64,000 nucleotides of DNA from Zavarzinia marina (GTDB lineage Bacteria; Pseudomonadota; Alphaproteobacteria; Zavarziniales; Zavarziniaceae): positions 62,001 through 126,000 of the forward strand of contig NZ_JAKGSB010000002.1 in the NCBI RefSeq assembly GCF_021568905.1, in the 5' to 3' direction. Below, piece by piece: positions 56,400 to 64,000 of the stretch. The notes under the pieces were generated by a model. The model had not been told where the DNA came from. It made no database searches and worked only from the letters and a program-made list of their open reading frames with translations. How positions within the stretch are numbered: the first letter of the stretch is position 1; every line of letters begins with the position of its first letter. The position numbers were made by a program, and so were the translations under genes.

Positions 56400-57587
56400 A
56401 TGACCACGACCCGTCCCATCGAAAGTGATTCGATCGTCATCGGCGCGGGTGCCGCCGGCCTGTTCTGCGCGGCGACGGCGGGCGGACGCGGCCGGCGCGT
56501 GGTGGTACTCGAACACGGGCCGAAGCCTGGCGCCAAGATCCTGATTTCGGGCGGCGGGCGCTGCAATTTCACCAATCTCGACGCGGGCCCCGACCGCTTC
56601 CTGTCGGCCAATCCGCATTTCTGCAAATCGGCGCTGAGCCGCTATGACCAGCATGATTTCGTCGACATGGTGCGCCGCCACGGCATCGCCTTTCACGAAA
56701 AGACCCTGGGGCAATTGTTCTGCGACGGCTCGGCGCGCGAGATCCTGGCCATGCTGCTGACGGAATGCGCCGTGGGCGGCGTCGACATCCGCCTGTCGCA
56801 CCGGATCACCGAGGTCGGCCATGACGGCAGCCGCTTCAGGGTGGCGACGGAACGCGGCACCTTCCTCGCCCCGCGCCTGGTGATGGCGACCGGCGGCCCG
56901 TCGATCCCCAAGATGGGGGCCACCGCCTTTGCCCATGACGTGGCACGACAATTCGGCCTTCGCGTGGTGGAACCGCGCCCGGCCCTGGTGCCCTTCACCC
57001 TGGATGCGACGGAACGGGCCTGGACCGTGCCGCTGTCGGGCGTTGCCCTCGGTGCCCGCGTCGCCTGCGGCAAGGCACGCTTCGACGAGGCCGTGCTGTT
57101 CACCCACCGCGGCCTGTCGGGCCCCGCCATCCTCCAGGTTTCGTCCTATTGGCAGCCAGGCGCGGCGATCACCCTGGACATGGCACCGGGCACCGACACC
57201 CTCGCCTTCCTCAAGGACCGCAAGGACGCCCGCCCGAAGGCGGAAGTGCGGAGCGTGCTGGCGGAAATCCTGCCGGCCCGCCTTGCCCAGGCTCTCGCGG
57301 GGGAACAGCACCGCCCGATCGGCGAGACCGGGGACAAGATCCTGCGCAATCTTTCCGAGCGGATTTCGCGCTGGCGCGTGGTGCCCGACGGAACCGAAGG
57401 GTTCGCCAAGGCCGAGGTCGCGGCCGGCGGCGTCGACACGCGGGATCTGTCGTCCCGCACCATGGAGGCCAATGGGGTGCCCGGCCTTCATTTCATCGGC
57501 GAGGCGGTGGATGTCACCGGCTGGCTGGGCGGCTATAATTTCCAATGGGCGTGGTCGAGCGGCCATGCCGCCGCAACCGCGTTCTGA
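56400..57587 (+). CDS. BaiN/HI0933-like flavoprotein oxidoreductase
   Basis: A 395-residue FAD-binding protein. The dinucleotide fold starts IVIGAGAAGLFCAATAG; family markers are KILISGGGRCNFTN, FCDGSAREIL and ATGGPSIPKMG. The C-terminal GEAVDVTGWLGGYNFQWAWSSGHAA is diagnostic of the BaiN/RdsA (YhiN) family. The physiological substrate is unknown. ATG 56400 is the first in the coding register; 271 bp separate it from the divergent autotransporter. Confidence 0.92.
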   Translation: MTTTRPIESDSIVIGAGAAGLFCAATAGGRGRRVVVLEHGPKPGAKILISGGGRCNFTNLDAGPDRFLSANPHFCKSALSRYDQHDFVDMVRRHGIAFHEKTLGQLFCDGSAREILAMLLTECAVGGVDIRLSHRITEVGHDGSRFRVATERGTFLAPRLVMATGGPSIPKMGATAFAHDVARQFGLRVVEPRPALVPFTLDATERAWTVPLSGVALGARVACGKARFDEAVLFTHRGLSGPAILQVSSYWQPGAAITLDMAPGTDTLAFLKDRKDARPKAEVRSVLAEILPARLAQALAGEQHRPIGETGDKILRNLSERISRWRVVPDGTEGFAKAEVAAGGVDTRDLSSRTMEANGVPGLHFIGEAVDVTGWLGGYNFQWAWSSGHAAATAF

Positions 57588-57626
57588 GCGCCCCATATTC
57601 AGAACGCCCCACATTCAGATCGAACG

Positions 57627-58052
57627 ATGGCCCCGATCCGCATCACCCACCGCATCACCATCGACGATGGCGAGATCCTGGAGAGTTTCATCCAGGCCTC
57701 GGGGCCGGGCGGGCAGAACGTCAACAAGGTCGCCACCGCCGTCGAACTGCGCTTCGACGTCGCCCGTTCCCCCTCCCTGCCGGAGGGCGTGCGCCAGCGC
57801 CTGATCGCGCTCGCCGGCCGGCGCATGACCCAGGACGGTGTCCTGGTCCTCTTCGCGCGCCAGCACCGCACCCAGGAGCGCAATCGCGCCGATGCCCGCG
57901 AGCGCCTGTTCGAGCTGATCCGCAAGGCGAGCGTGGTGCCCGTCACCCGCCGGCCGACCCGCCCCACCCTCGCCTCCAAGCAGCGCCGCCTGACCCGGAA
58001 GGGCCAGCGCGCCACCGTCAAGAAGGACCGGCGCCGCCCCGATCTCGAATGA
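57627..58052 (+). CDS. arfB: alternative ribosome-rescue factor ArfB (peptidyl-tRNA hydrolase)
   Basis: A 141-residue class-I release-factor domain protein. The GGQ motif lies in ASGPGGQNVNKVATAVELRFD (about residues 25-45), and the tail is Arg/Lys rich (RPTLASKQRRLTRKGQRATVKKDRRRPD), which enters the mRNA channel of stalled ribosomes. It starts 39 bp after the flavoprotein gene. Confidence 0.95.
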   Translation: MAPIRITHRITIDDGEILESFIQASGPGGQNVNKVATAVELRFDVARSPSLPEGVRQRLIALAGRRMTQDGVLVLFARQHRTQERNRADARERLFELIRKASVVPVTRRPTRPTLASKQRRLTRKGQRATVKKDRRRPDLE

Positions 58053-58099
58053 CCCGCATCGGGCGATCGGTTTTTCTCGCTTGAATTCGAGTGCAATTA

Positions 58100-58126
58100 G
58101 ATATATCCAAACTTCGACATATCGAA
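58100..58126. promoter_or_regulatory. PadR-type operator region
   Basis: Two palindromes lie just upstream of the PadR gene: GATATATC (58100-58107) and TTCGACATATCGAA (58113-58126). PadR repressors commonly autoregulate through such AT-centred dyads. Confidence 0.55.
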
Positions 58127-58145
58127 ACAATGTCGGAGAATGAAG

Positions 58146-58775
58146 ATGCGTTTCAACAGAGAGAGCGGCCTGTGCCGCCAGGATAGGGGCCGCCATGAAA
58201 GGGGCCGCCACGACAAGGGATGCGGCGACAGCCGGCGCTTCGCCCGGGGCCGGGACGATTTCGGCGATCACGAGCGCGGCGGGCGCGGCCGTCACGGCGG
58301 CGGCGGACGGCGCGGGCGCCGGTTCTTCGATCACGGCGAGTTGCGCCTGGTGATCCTGGGCCTGCTGGCGGAGAAGCCGCGCCACGGCTATGAGCTGATC
58401 AAGGCGATCGAGGATGCGGCCGGCGGCCAATACAGCCCGAGCCCGGGCGTGGTCTATCCGACCCTGACCCTGCTCGAGGAGATGAACCAGGCCGCCATCG
58501 TCGAGAGCGAGGGCAGCCGCAAGCTCTATGGCGTCACCGAGGAAGGGCGCGCCCAGATCGACGCCAACAAGGGCGCGGTCGATGCCCTCTTCGCCCGCAT
58601 GGCGGAAGCCAAGGCGATCCACGGCGACGGTCCGCCGCCCCAGATCATCCGCGCCATGGAGAACCTGAGGATGGCGCTGCGCCTGAAGCTCGCCGCCGGC
58701 AAGCCCGACGAGGAGCAGGTCCGCCTCGCCGCCGCCGCGATCGATGCCGCCGCCCTCGAAATCGAGAAACTGTGA
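58146..58775 (+). CDS. PadR family transcriptional regulator
   Basis: A 209-residue regulator. A 60-residue Gly/Arg/Asp-rich N-terminal tail (RHERGRHDKGCGDSR, GRGRHGGGGRRGRR) precedes the winged helix (LRLVILGLLAEKPRHGYELIKAIEDAAGGQYSPSPGVVYPTLTLLEEM) and a C-terminal coiled region. The start is ATG 58146, with GGAG at seven bases; ATG 58140 is too close to it. It overlaps into the DUF2218 gene region and probably represses its own operon. Confidence 0.9.
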   Translation: MRFNRESGLCRQDRGRHERGRHDKGCGDSRRFARGRDDFGDHERGGRGRHGGGGRRGRRFFDHGELRLVILGLLAEKPRHGYELIKAIEDAAGGQYSPSPGVVYPTLTLLEEMNQAAIVESEGSRKLYGVTEEGRAQIDANKGAVDALFARMAEAKAIHGDGPPPQIIRAMENLRMALRLKLAAGKPDEEQVRLAAAAIDAAALEIEKL

Positions 58776-58783
58776 GGATGCCG

Positions 58784-59083
58784 ATGATCCAGTCCAGGGC
58801 CATGGTGGCGACGGCGTCGGGCCGGCGCTACCTCGGGCAATTGTGCAAGCATTTCGCCCATAAGATCCCGACCGAACTCGACCTCGACGCCGGCAACGGG
58901 CGGATCGACTTTCCCTTCGGCACCTGCCGGCTGAAAAGCGACGCCGAGGGCCTGCGCCTCGACGCCGAGGCGGCCGACGCCGACACGCTGGAACAGGTTC
59001 AGCAGGTGATCGAAAGCCACCTGATCCGCTTCGCCCACCGCGAAGACCTGACCATGACCTGGGCCTCTACCCCAGCGTCATGA
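58784..59083 (+). CDS. DUF2218 domain protein
   Basis: A 99-residue protein. The DUF2218 signature is YLGQLCKHFAHKIPTELD, with the central GRIDFPFGTCRLKSD and a C-terminal helix (ADTLEQVQQVIESHLIRFAHREDLTMTW). Such genes are often found beside siderophore or PadR systems. ATG 58784 has GAGG six bases upstream and starts 8 bases after the padR stop. The 3' end overlaps the convergent lrgB by 17 bp. Confidence 0.85.
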   Translation: MIQSRAMVATASGRRYLGQLCKHFAHKIPTELDLDAGNGRIDFPFGTCRLKSDAEGLRLDAEAADADTLEQVQQVIESHLIRFAHREDLTMTWASTPAS

Positions 59084-59756
59084 TCAGCGCGGGCGCGACC
59101 GCGACATTGGCGAGCCCGGCGAGGATCATCACGAGGCCGGCGACGGAGCCTTCCTCCGCCCCGACCTCCCGCGCCTTGGCGACGCCGGCACCATGCGCCC
59201 CCATGCCGAACAGCGCGCCCCGCGCCATCGAGGAGCGCAACGGCAGGAGTTTCAGGAGCAGATCGCCGAGCGCCGCCCCGACCACGCCGGTGATCATGAC
59301 GAAGACCGCCGTCAGCTCCGGCAGCCCGCCGACATGGCCCGAGACATTCATGGCGAAGGGCATGGTGACGGAACGCGGCAGCAGGCTCTGCCGGAGTTCG
59401 GGCGCGAGGTCGAGGGCGCGGGCCAGCGCGTAACCGCTGGCGACCGCGATCAGGCTGCCCACGGCGACGCCGACGGCAAGCGGCAGCCAATGGCGCCGGA
59501 TCACCGCCCGCTGATCGTAGATCGGCAGGGCGAAGGCGACGGTCAGCGGCCCGACCATGGCCATCAGCCAATGGCTGCCCAGCAGATAATCGCCATAGCT
59601 GGCATGAAGGGCGACGGCGAGCAGGATCAGCACCACCGGCGTCGTCAGCAGGGGCGAGGTCTGCCACCCCGGACGGCGGCGATAGAGCGCCCGGCACAGC
59701 AGATAGGCGGCGACGGTCGCCGCCGGCCAGAACAGGATCTTCGCTTCAACGGGCAT
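59067..59756 (-). CDS. lrgB: LrgB family membrane protein
   Basis: A 229-residue protein with six or more membrane segments. Family regions include VGPLTVAFALPIYDQRAVIRRHWLP, LPRSVTMPFAMNVSGHVGG and the C-terminal GARGALFGMGAHGAGVAKAREVG. LrgB works with LrgA to influence murein hydrolase activity, and related proteins export glycolate or pyruvate-like acids. It overlaps lrgA by 11 bp. Confidence 0.9.
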   Translation of the reverse strand: MPVEAKILFWPAATVAAYLLCRALYRRRPGWQTSPLLTTPVVLILLAVALHASYGDYLLGSHWLMAMVGPLTVAFALPIYDQRAVIRRHWLPLAVGVAVGSLIAVASGYALARALDLAPELRQSLLPRSVTMPFAMNVSGHVGGLPELTAVFVMITGVVGAALGDLLLKLLPLRSSMARGALFGMGAHGAGVAKAREVGAEEGSVAGLVMILAGLANVAVAPALIMTLG

Positions 59757-60159
59757 GATCGGCGCCCGAACGCGCCATCAGGCGCTGCACCAGTTCGACC
59801 GTCAGGGCCGTGCCGGCCATGACCAGCAGGGTGCCGACCAGGATCAGCAGGAAGATCTTGGCGCCGAGCAGGCCCAGGAATTCCCCATGGTCCAGCAGGC
59901 CCATGACCGCCGGCACGAAGAACAGCAGCATGTCGCCCAGCAGCACGTCGGCGCCGCGCCGCACGCTGCACGGGCCGATCCCCCGGGCCAGCAGCAGGCC
60001 CAGCATCAGCAACATGCCGATCACCCCGCCCGGCACCGGCAGGCCGATGGCGCGCACGGCCGCATCCCCGAGCCACCAGAAACCGACGATCAGCCCGAGC
60101 TGGACCAGACGGCTGCGGTGGAGGATCCGCTGGGACGAGAGGAGGATGCGGCGCGGCAT
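59746..60159 (-). CDS. lrgA: CidA/LrgA family holin-like protein
   Basis: A 137-residue protein with four membrane segments: VQLGLIVGFWWLGDAAVRAIGLPVPGGVIGMLLMLGLLL carries the CidA/LrgA motif, and LLFFVPAVMGLLDHG follows. It is transcribed with lrgB and divergent from the LysR gene at 60254. Confidence 0.9.
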   Translation of the reverse strand: MPRRILLSSQRILHRSRLVQLGLIVGFWWLGDAAVRAIGLPVPGGVIGMLLMLGLLLARGIGPCSVRRGADVLLGDMLLFFVPAVMGLLDHGEFLGLLGAKIFLLILVGTLLVMAGTALTVELVQRLMARSGADHAR

Positions 60160-60222
60160 GACGGGTTTCCTTGCGACGATCCTTATCTTGGCGCGCCGGC
60201 CCTATAGATAAAATGAATTGTC

Positions 60223-60249
60223 GGAATGAAATTTATTCCATATTGGAAT
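60223..60249. promoter_or_regulatory. LysR-type operator in the lrgA/lysR gap
   Basis: Three half-sites: GGAAT (60223), ATTCC (60235) and GGAAT (60245). The last two form the palindrome ATTCCA-TAT-TGGAAT (60235-60249). It abuts the lysR start, so it is suited to control both divergent units. Confidence 0.6.
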
Positions 60250-60253
60250 GAGA

Positions 60254-61135
60254 ATGCAGCTTCGCACCCTCAGGATCTTCGTCGAGGTCGTCCGCCAGGG
60301 CGGTTTCTCCGCCGCGGCCAAGGTGGTCTTCGCCACCCAGCCGACCGTGAGCAAGGCCGTCCAGCAGATGGAGGACGAGTTGGGCGTCATCCTCCTCGAC
60401 CGGACCGGCCATCGGCCGGTGCTGACGGCGGCGGGCGACATCGTCTTTCGCCGCGCCCAGGCGATCCTGGCGGCGCGCGAGGACATGCTGCGCGAGATCG
60501 ACGATCTGCGCGGCCTGCGCCGGGGCGAATTGCGCCTGGGCCTGCCGCCGCTGGGCAGCGCCGAACTCTTCGCCCCGCTCTTCGCCGCCTATCGCCAGCG
60601 CTATCCCGGCGTCGAGATCCGCCTGGTCGAACATGGCGCCAAGCGGCTGGAGGCGATGCTGCTGGGCGGCGAGATGGAGATGATCGCCACCCTGCTGCCC
60701 CTCGACGACGCCTTCGCCTGGCAGGCGGTGCGGCGCGAACCGCTGGCGGTGCTGATCCCGGCGGACCATCCGCTGGCCGGACGCCCGCGCATCGGCTTCG
60801 CCGATCTCCGCGAGACCCCTTTCATCCTGTTCGAGGGCGGTTTCGCCCTGAACGCGGTGATCACCGCCGCCTGCCAGCGCGCCGGCTTCACCCCGGTCGA
60901 GGCGGCGCGCAGCGCCCAGGTCAGCTTCATCTGCGCCCTGGTCGCCGCCGGCCTCGGCTGCGCCGTGCTGCCCCGCATGATCGCGGAACGGCGCGAGCAG
61001 ACGGGCGTGCATCTGGCGGAACTGGACGCGGAGGGGGTCGACTGGCACATGGCCCTGGCCTGGCGCCGGGGCGGCTATCTCTCGGATGCGGCGCGGGCCT
61101 GGCTGACGCTGGCGCACGGGATCTACGGCGCCTGA
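60254..61135 (+). CDS. LysR family regulator of lrgAB
   Basis: A 293-residue LTTR. The N-terminal HTH is LRTLRIFVEVVRQGGFSAAAKVVFATQPTVSKAVQQMEDELGV, and the effector domain has LRLGLPPLGSAELFAPLFAAYRQRYPGVEI. Its divergent position beside lrgAB and the shared operator suggest it activates them, as CidR-type LTTRs do. ATG 60254 was chosen over 60248 because the spacing to TTGGA is better. Confidence 0.9.
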   Translation: MQLRTLRIFVEVVRQGGFSAAAKVVFATQPTVSKAVQQMEDELGVILLDRTGHRPVLTAAGDIVFRRAQAILAAREDMLREIDDLRGLRRGELRLGLPPLGSAELFAPLFAAYRQRYPGVEIRLVEHGAKRLEAMLLGGEMEMIATLLPLDDAFAWQAVRREPLAVLIPADHPLAGRPRIGFADLRETPFILFEGGFALNAVITAACQRAGFTPVEAARSAQVSFICALVAAGLGCAVLPRMIAERREQTGVHLAELDAEGVDWHMALAWRRGGYLSDAARAWLTLAHGIYGA

Positions 61136-61166
61136 GCATCGACCGGCGACCGTGGCGGCGCCGAAT

Positions 61167-62723
61167 TCAGGGTGAAACCGTGGCCGCCCGCCGTCCGGGC
61201 AGGGACCAGACACTGTTGATCGGCCCCTCCCGACCGCGACGCAGCGTGGCGCGCGCCATGCGCGCATAGGCCCAGGCCAGCAGCAAGGCCGTCACATCCA
61301 CCCAGAGCCGATGCAGATGCCCGTCCAGCAACGCGGCAAGCGGCGACACGCCGGTGGCCACCCAGGCCGCCGCGGGGATCGCGGCGGTCACCACGGCGCA
61401 CAGCCACAGCAACTCGTGCCCGGCGCGGGCCGGCGCGCGCAGAAATGCCCAGACGACGCAGGCGAAGAACAAGCCGAAATAGACGGACTCGTCGAAACGC
61501 TCGGGCAGCAGGGCACCGCTGACGAACAGTGCCGAGATACCGGCAATGCAGCCGAGGCACACGCCCAGCGTCAGCTGCGCCATGAGGCGCGTGCGGCGCG
61601 GCTGTTCGGCCTGCTGGCGCTTTCGGCGCGCCTCAACGTAAAGCAGGTTGCCGCTGTAGAACAGGAAAGCGCCCGCCAGGCCGAGGATGAAATACAGCCA
61701 CTTGAGCAACGTGCCGCCGAAATTGCCGTAGTGCAGCGAGGTCAGACCGGCGAGAAAGCGCTTGCCCGGCGTGTCGGTGATCGGCTGGTCGATGCCCAGC
61801 ACCGCACCGGTGGCGCCGTTGAGCGCCACGGCCACACGCCGGCTCAACCTCTTCTGGTCCGCCAGGCCCGAGAGCGTGACCTGTGCGTTGACATCACCGG
61901 GATCGTGCAGGGCGATGGCGCCGACCTCAAGGCCGGGCACCTCTTCCTCCGCGCGGCGCAGCAGTTCGGCCAGGGGCTGCAAGGGTTGGCGTACCCCCGC
62001 CGGTTCCACATGCGCGGCAACCTCGAGGTCGGGCCCGATCCGCGGCATCAACCGACCCTCGAAGACGAGGAACTGAAAGGGTGCCAGCAGGAGCGTGCCG
62101 ATGGTCAGGATTGCCCCGCTCCAGGCGAAGATCGCGTGGAAAGGCAGGGAAAGCACGCCGATGACATTATGCGCGTCCTGCCAGAAGCGCTTGAGGTTGC
62201 GCCCGGCGCGCAATGCGGACATGTCCTTCAACAGCACGGGAGAATGGACGACGATGCCGCTGACCAGGGCCAGACCGTAGAGCACGCAGGCGACGCCGAA
62301 CAGATAGGTGCCCCAGGGCGCGGGCAGGCCGGCCGTATAGTGCAGCGTGTAGATGAACTGAATGAAGCCGCCGTGCTCCGCGCCCTGCGTCAACGCCTGG
62401 TTCGAGGGATCGAGCAGGTAGCGGCGGTGTTCGGCGTAATTCTCGCTGTACCAGTGCAGTTCGGGATTGGCGGGTTCCAGGCGCAGGCGAAGATTATGCG
62501 CGTTCGGGTGGGCGGCTTGGACCTTGTCCAGCAACAGCTGCGCCCGCTCGATCTTTTCCTCGCGCGGGACTTCGCCCGCGGGCCGGCGCCAGCCGTCGAG
62601 CTCATGCGTGAAGACCGAGATGGCACCCGCATAGAACGCAATGAAGAGCAGCAGGCCGGAAGCCAGGCCGACCCAGGTGTGCAGCGTCACGAAGCTGCGC
62701 AGCGTCTTGGATGGGAGTCTCAT
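61167..62723 (-). CDS. PepSY-associated membrane protein (iron-reductase type)
   Basis: A 518-residue protein. PepSY-TM family: N-terminal helix HTWVGLASGLLLFIAFYAGAISVF, with the family's periplasmic loop (YTLHYTAGLPAPWGTYLFG) and SLPFHAIFAWSGAILTIGTLL. The C-terminal part has about four more membrane helices. Relatives accompany TonB-dependent receptors and may reduce ferric siderophores in the inner membrane. The start ATG 62723 overlaps the upstream small gene by ATGA. Confidence 0.85.
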   Translation of the reverse strand: MRLPSKTLRSFVTLHTWVGLASGLLLFIAFYAGAISVFTHELDGWRRPAGEVPREEKIERAQLLLDKVQAAHPNAHNLRLRLEPANPELHWYSENYAEHRRYLLDPSNQALTQGAEHGGFIQFIYTLHYTAGLPAPWGTYLFGVACVLYGLALVSGIVVHSPVLLKDMSALRAGRNLKRFWQDAHNVIGVLSLPFHAIFAWSGAILTIGTLLLAPFQFLVFEGRLMPRIGPDLEVAAHVEPAGVRQPLQPLAELLRRAEEEVPGLEVGAIALHDPGDVNAQVTLSGLADQKRLSRRVAVALNGATGAVLGIDQPITDTPGKRFLAGLTSLHYGNFGGTLLKWLYFILGLAGAFLFYSGNLLYVEARRKRQQAEQPRRTRLMAQLTLGVCLGCIAGISALFVSGALLPERFDESVYFGLFFACVVWAFLRAPARAGHELLWLCAVVTAAIPAAAWVATGVSPLAALLDGHLHRLWVDVTALLLAWAYARMARATLRRGREGPINSVWSLPGRRAATVSP

Positions 62724-62995
62724 GGTGCGCCGACTCCGATCCAGCCCAGAGTCTTCAGGCCCTGCAGCAGACCATAGCCGAGCACCGTGGCACCGCCCAT
62801 CCACAGCCAGGCCCGCAGACCGCTGCGCGCGGCGAAGGCAAGCGACATGAGGCCGATCCAGAGGGGAAAGGCCATCATCAGCCAGGGCAGGGTGACGATC
62901 TCGGGACGGCCGGGCCAGCTCAGGGCCAGCAGGCCGATGACGGCAACCGTCAACGGCAAGCCCAGGAGGGCCGCCGCGAGCGCCTTAACCCACAT
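62720..62995 (-). CDS. small membrane protein, DUF3649-like
   Basis: A 91-residue protein with three membrane segments (MWVKALAAALLGLPLTVAVIGLLAL, LMMAFPLWIGLMSLAFAA, AWLWMGGATVLGYGLL). Small proteins of this kind sit beside PepSY and TonB-receptor genes in other proteobacteria. The family name is tentative. It overlaps both neighbours (ATGA at 62720; 11 bp at 62985), so the three are tightly coupled. Confidence 0.65.
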   Translation of the reverse strand: MWVKALAAALLGLPLTVAVIGLLALSWPGRPEIVTLPWLMMAFPLWIGLMSLAFAARSGLRAWLWMGGATVLGYGLLQGLKTLGWIGVGAP

Positions 62996-63281
62996 GGCGG
63001 ATTTCCTTCCGCGCCTTGCGCTCGCTCTTCCATGCGCCGTACCAGACGTCGGCATAGGGCAGGGCGACGGCCGCCAGCATGAAAGCCGTCAGCATCGCAA
63101 AGCCGCCGCCCCAGAAGCCCAGCGCCCGCCAGGCCGCCGCCCAGGCCAGCACCAGCAACAGCCAGCCGGCCCGGCGCAGGCGCCGCGGCCGGCGGACCCC
63201 GCGCAGCCGCTGATGCGGGCTGCCCAGGTAGAAGGCGCCAGCCGCAGCCAGCGCGAGCACGAGATAGAGCGCGCCCCACAT
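62985..63281 (-). CDS. small membrane protein, DUF3325-like
   Basis: A 98-residue protein with three membrane segments (ALYLVLALAAAGAFYLGS, AGWLLLVLAWAAAWRALGF, AMLTAFMLAAVALPYADVWYG) and a basic tail. The SPHQRLRG and LRRAGWLLL patterns recall DUF3325. The frame is open upstream to a TAG, but ATG 63281 is the only start codon. No clear ribosome site; translational coupling to the 36-codon ORF that ends five bases earlier is likely. Confidence 0.65.
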   Translation of the reverse strand: MWGALYLVLALAAAGAFYLGSPHQRLRGVRRPRRLRRAGWLLLVLAWAAAWRALGFWGGGFAMLTAFMLAAVALPYADVWYGAWKSERKARKEIRHVG

Positions 63282-63286
63282 GCCGG

Positions 63287-63397
63287 TCAGAACGTTTCGC
63301 GATGAATCGACGACACCGCGCGTGCCGTCCCGATCGCCATAAGGCCGATCAAGACGCGGATGTTCCCGTGGCCGATGATGACGCCCATGGTTTCCAT
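63287..63397 (-). CDS. candidate 36-residue small ORF
   Basis: METMGVIIGHGNIRVLIGLM begins a 36-residue peptide with one hydrophobic segment. AGGAAGGGGCG directly before ATG 63397 is the strongest ribosome site of this cluster, and the stop lies five bases before the next start. It may be a small membrane subunit or a leader peptide that couples translation of the downstream gene. No family is recognised. Confidence 0.45.
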   Translation of the reverse strand: METMGVIIGHGNIRVLIGLMAIGTARAVSSIHRETF

Positions 63398-63475
63398 TCG
63401 CCCCTTCCTCACACTACCGCCGGGTCTTCATCGCCAGCGGACCGTGCCCCCGCGATACCCCTTCGGTTGCAGATT

Positions 63476-64000
63476 TCAGAATTGGCTGCTGAGGCGGATG
63501 CCGAAGGTCCGTCCCTCGCCGACGGCCGCCTGCGCCCCACCGGACGAGATGCCGGTCAGATACTCCTCGTCGAAGAGGTTGCGGGTGAATGCGGAAACGG
63601 TGAAATGCTCGGCCTCATAGCCGAAATTGGCATTGACCAGGGTGAAGGCATCGACGGACAGCGCCGGCGAATTGGCGATGTCGCCCTTGCTGTAGAACCC
63701 GTCGGTGTAGATGACGTCGCCGCCCAGGAAGAAGCCCGAGCGATGGTGCCACATGCCACCCAGCGAGGCGGTGACGGCCGGCGCCTCCGGGAATTCATTG
63801 CCGTCGAGATTGAAGCCGGCGCCGCCCGAACCGGTCAGGACGAAACCTTCGTCGAATTCCGTGTCGAGAAGGCCGAGGCCGGCGAAGAGCTCGAGGCCCG
63901 GCGTGGGTTTCCACCGCGCCTCGACCTCCGCGCCATAGGCATGAGATTCGGCGGCATTGATCGTGATGGTCTGGAACGGGAAGCTGTCGCTGAAGAAGAT
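63476..64000 (-). CDS. TonB-dependent receptor, C-terminal end (5' part off window)
   Basis: About 174 C-terminal residues of an outer-membrane barrel. Strands such as HAYGAEVEARWKPTPGLELFAGLGLLDTEF, LVNANFGYEAEHFTVSAFTRNLFDEEY and the final SSQF (C-terminal Phe) are characteristic of siderophore-type receptors. The frame is open to position 64000. The substrate cannot be told from the barrel end; its neighbours suggest iron. Confidence 0.88.
   Translation of the reverse strand: MFFSDSFPFQTITINAAESHAYGAEVEARWKPTPGLELFAGLGLLDTEFDEGFVLTGSGGAGFNLDGNEFPEAPAVTASLGGMWHHRSGFFLGGDVIYTDGFYSKGDIANSPALSVDAFTLVNANFGYEAEHFTVSAFTRNLFDEEYLTGISSGGAQAAVGEGRTFGIRLSSQF

Overview
This 64 kb window is a contiguous piece of a high-GC alphaproteobacterial chromosome. 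The lineage call rests on a SciP/DUF1153 cell-cycle regulator, a COQ9-family protein, DUF2794, the tilS-ftsH-folP-glmM gene order, a serC leader RNA motif and sigma54-type flagellar promoters. The mix would fit a Rhodospirillales-like free-living, motile bacterium; I do not name a species. Nearly all of it is ordinary coding DNA with short gaps. I see no insertion sequence, prophage, CRISPR array or rRNA.

Layout. 1-10 kb: the start of an N-acetylglutaminylglutamine amidotransferase (osmolyte synthesis), a methyltransferase, a lipid-A-type membrane protein, pbpC, two divergent YdcH-like small proteins, purEK, COQ9 and peptide deformylase, then small envelope genes. 10.9-23.7 kb: a complete assimilatory nitrate/nitrite island, nasT-nasS / nrtA-nrtB-nrtCD-nirB-nirD-nasA-cobA. 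NasS/NasT sense nitrate. The structural operon has a sigma54 promoter and a leader with ANTAR-type hairpins followed by a terminator-like stem. Transporter, nitrate reductase, nitrite reductase and siroheme methyltransferase follow in order. 23.7-30 kb: a metallo-beta-lactamase-fold hydrolase, a DedA-like protein, a small lipoprotein and a 1394-residue RTX protein with two predicted beta-propellers. 30-34.8 kb: a CAT-anticodon tRNA, mnmA, fliK-flgD behind a sigma54 promoter, and sciP behind a CtrA-like box.

35-48 kb is housekeeping: serC-serA behind a serC-motif leader, then a minus-strand block tolB, pal, cpoB, tilS, ftsH, folP, glmM, thiD. tolQRA are not present. 48.3-54 kb: chorismate mutase, two TetR regulators and a four-gene operon (DUF1214, sulfotransferase, SDR, SnoaL-like) that looks like a small catabolic or modification pathway of unknown substrate. 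54-61 kb: a classical-looking autotransporter, a BaiN-like flavoprotein, ArfB, a PadR regulator with DUF2218 partner, and lrgA-lrgB divergent from a LysR regulator. 61-64 kb: an iron-uptake type module (PepSY membrane protein, two small membrane proteins, a 36-codon ORF, and the C-terminal end of a TonB-dependent receptor that runs off the window).

The most interesting items are the NasT antitermination leader, the fused double ATPase with an Asn in one switch loop, the double-propeller RTX protein, the TetR-flanked sulfotransferase operon, and the CtrA/sigma54 wiring of the flagellar genes. All functional calls come from reading the translated sequence; no database search was run.
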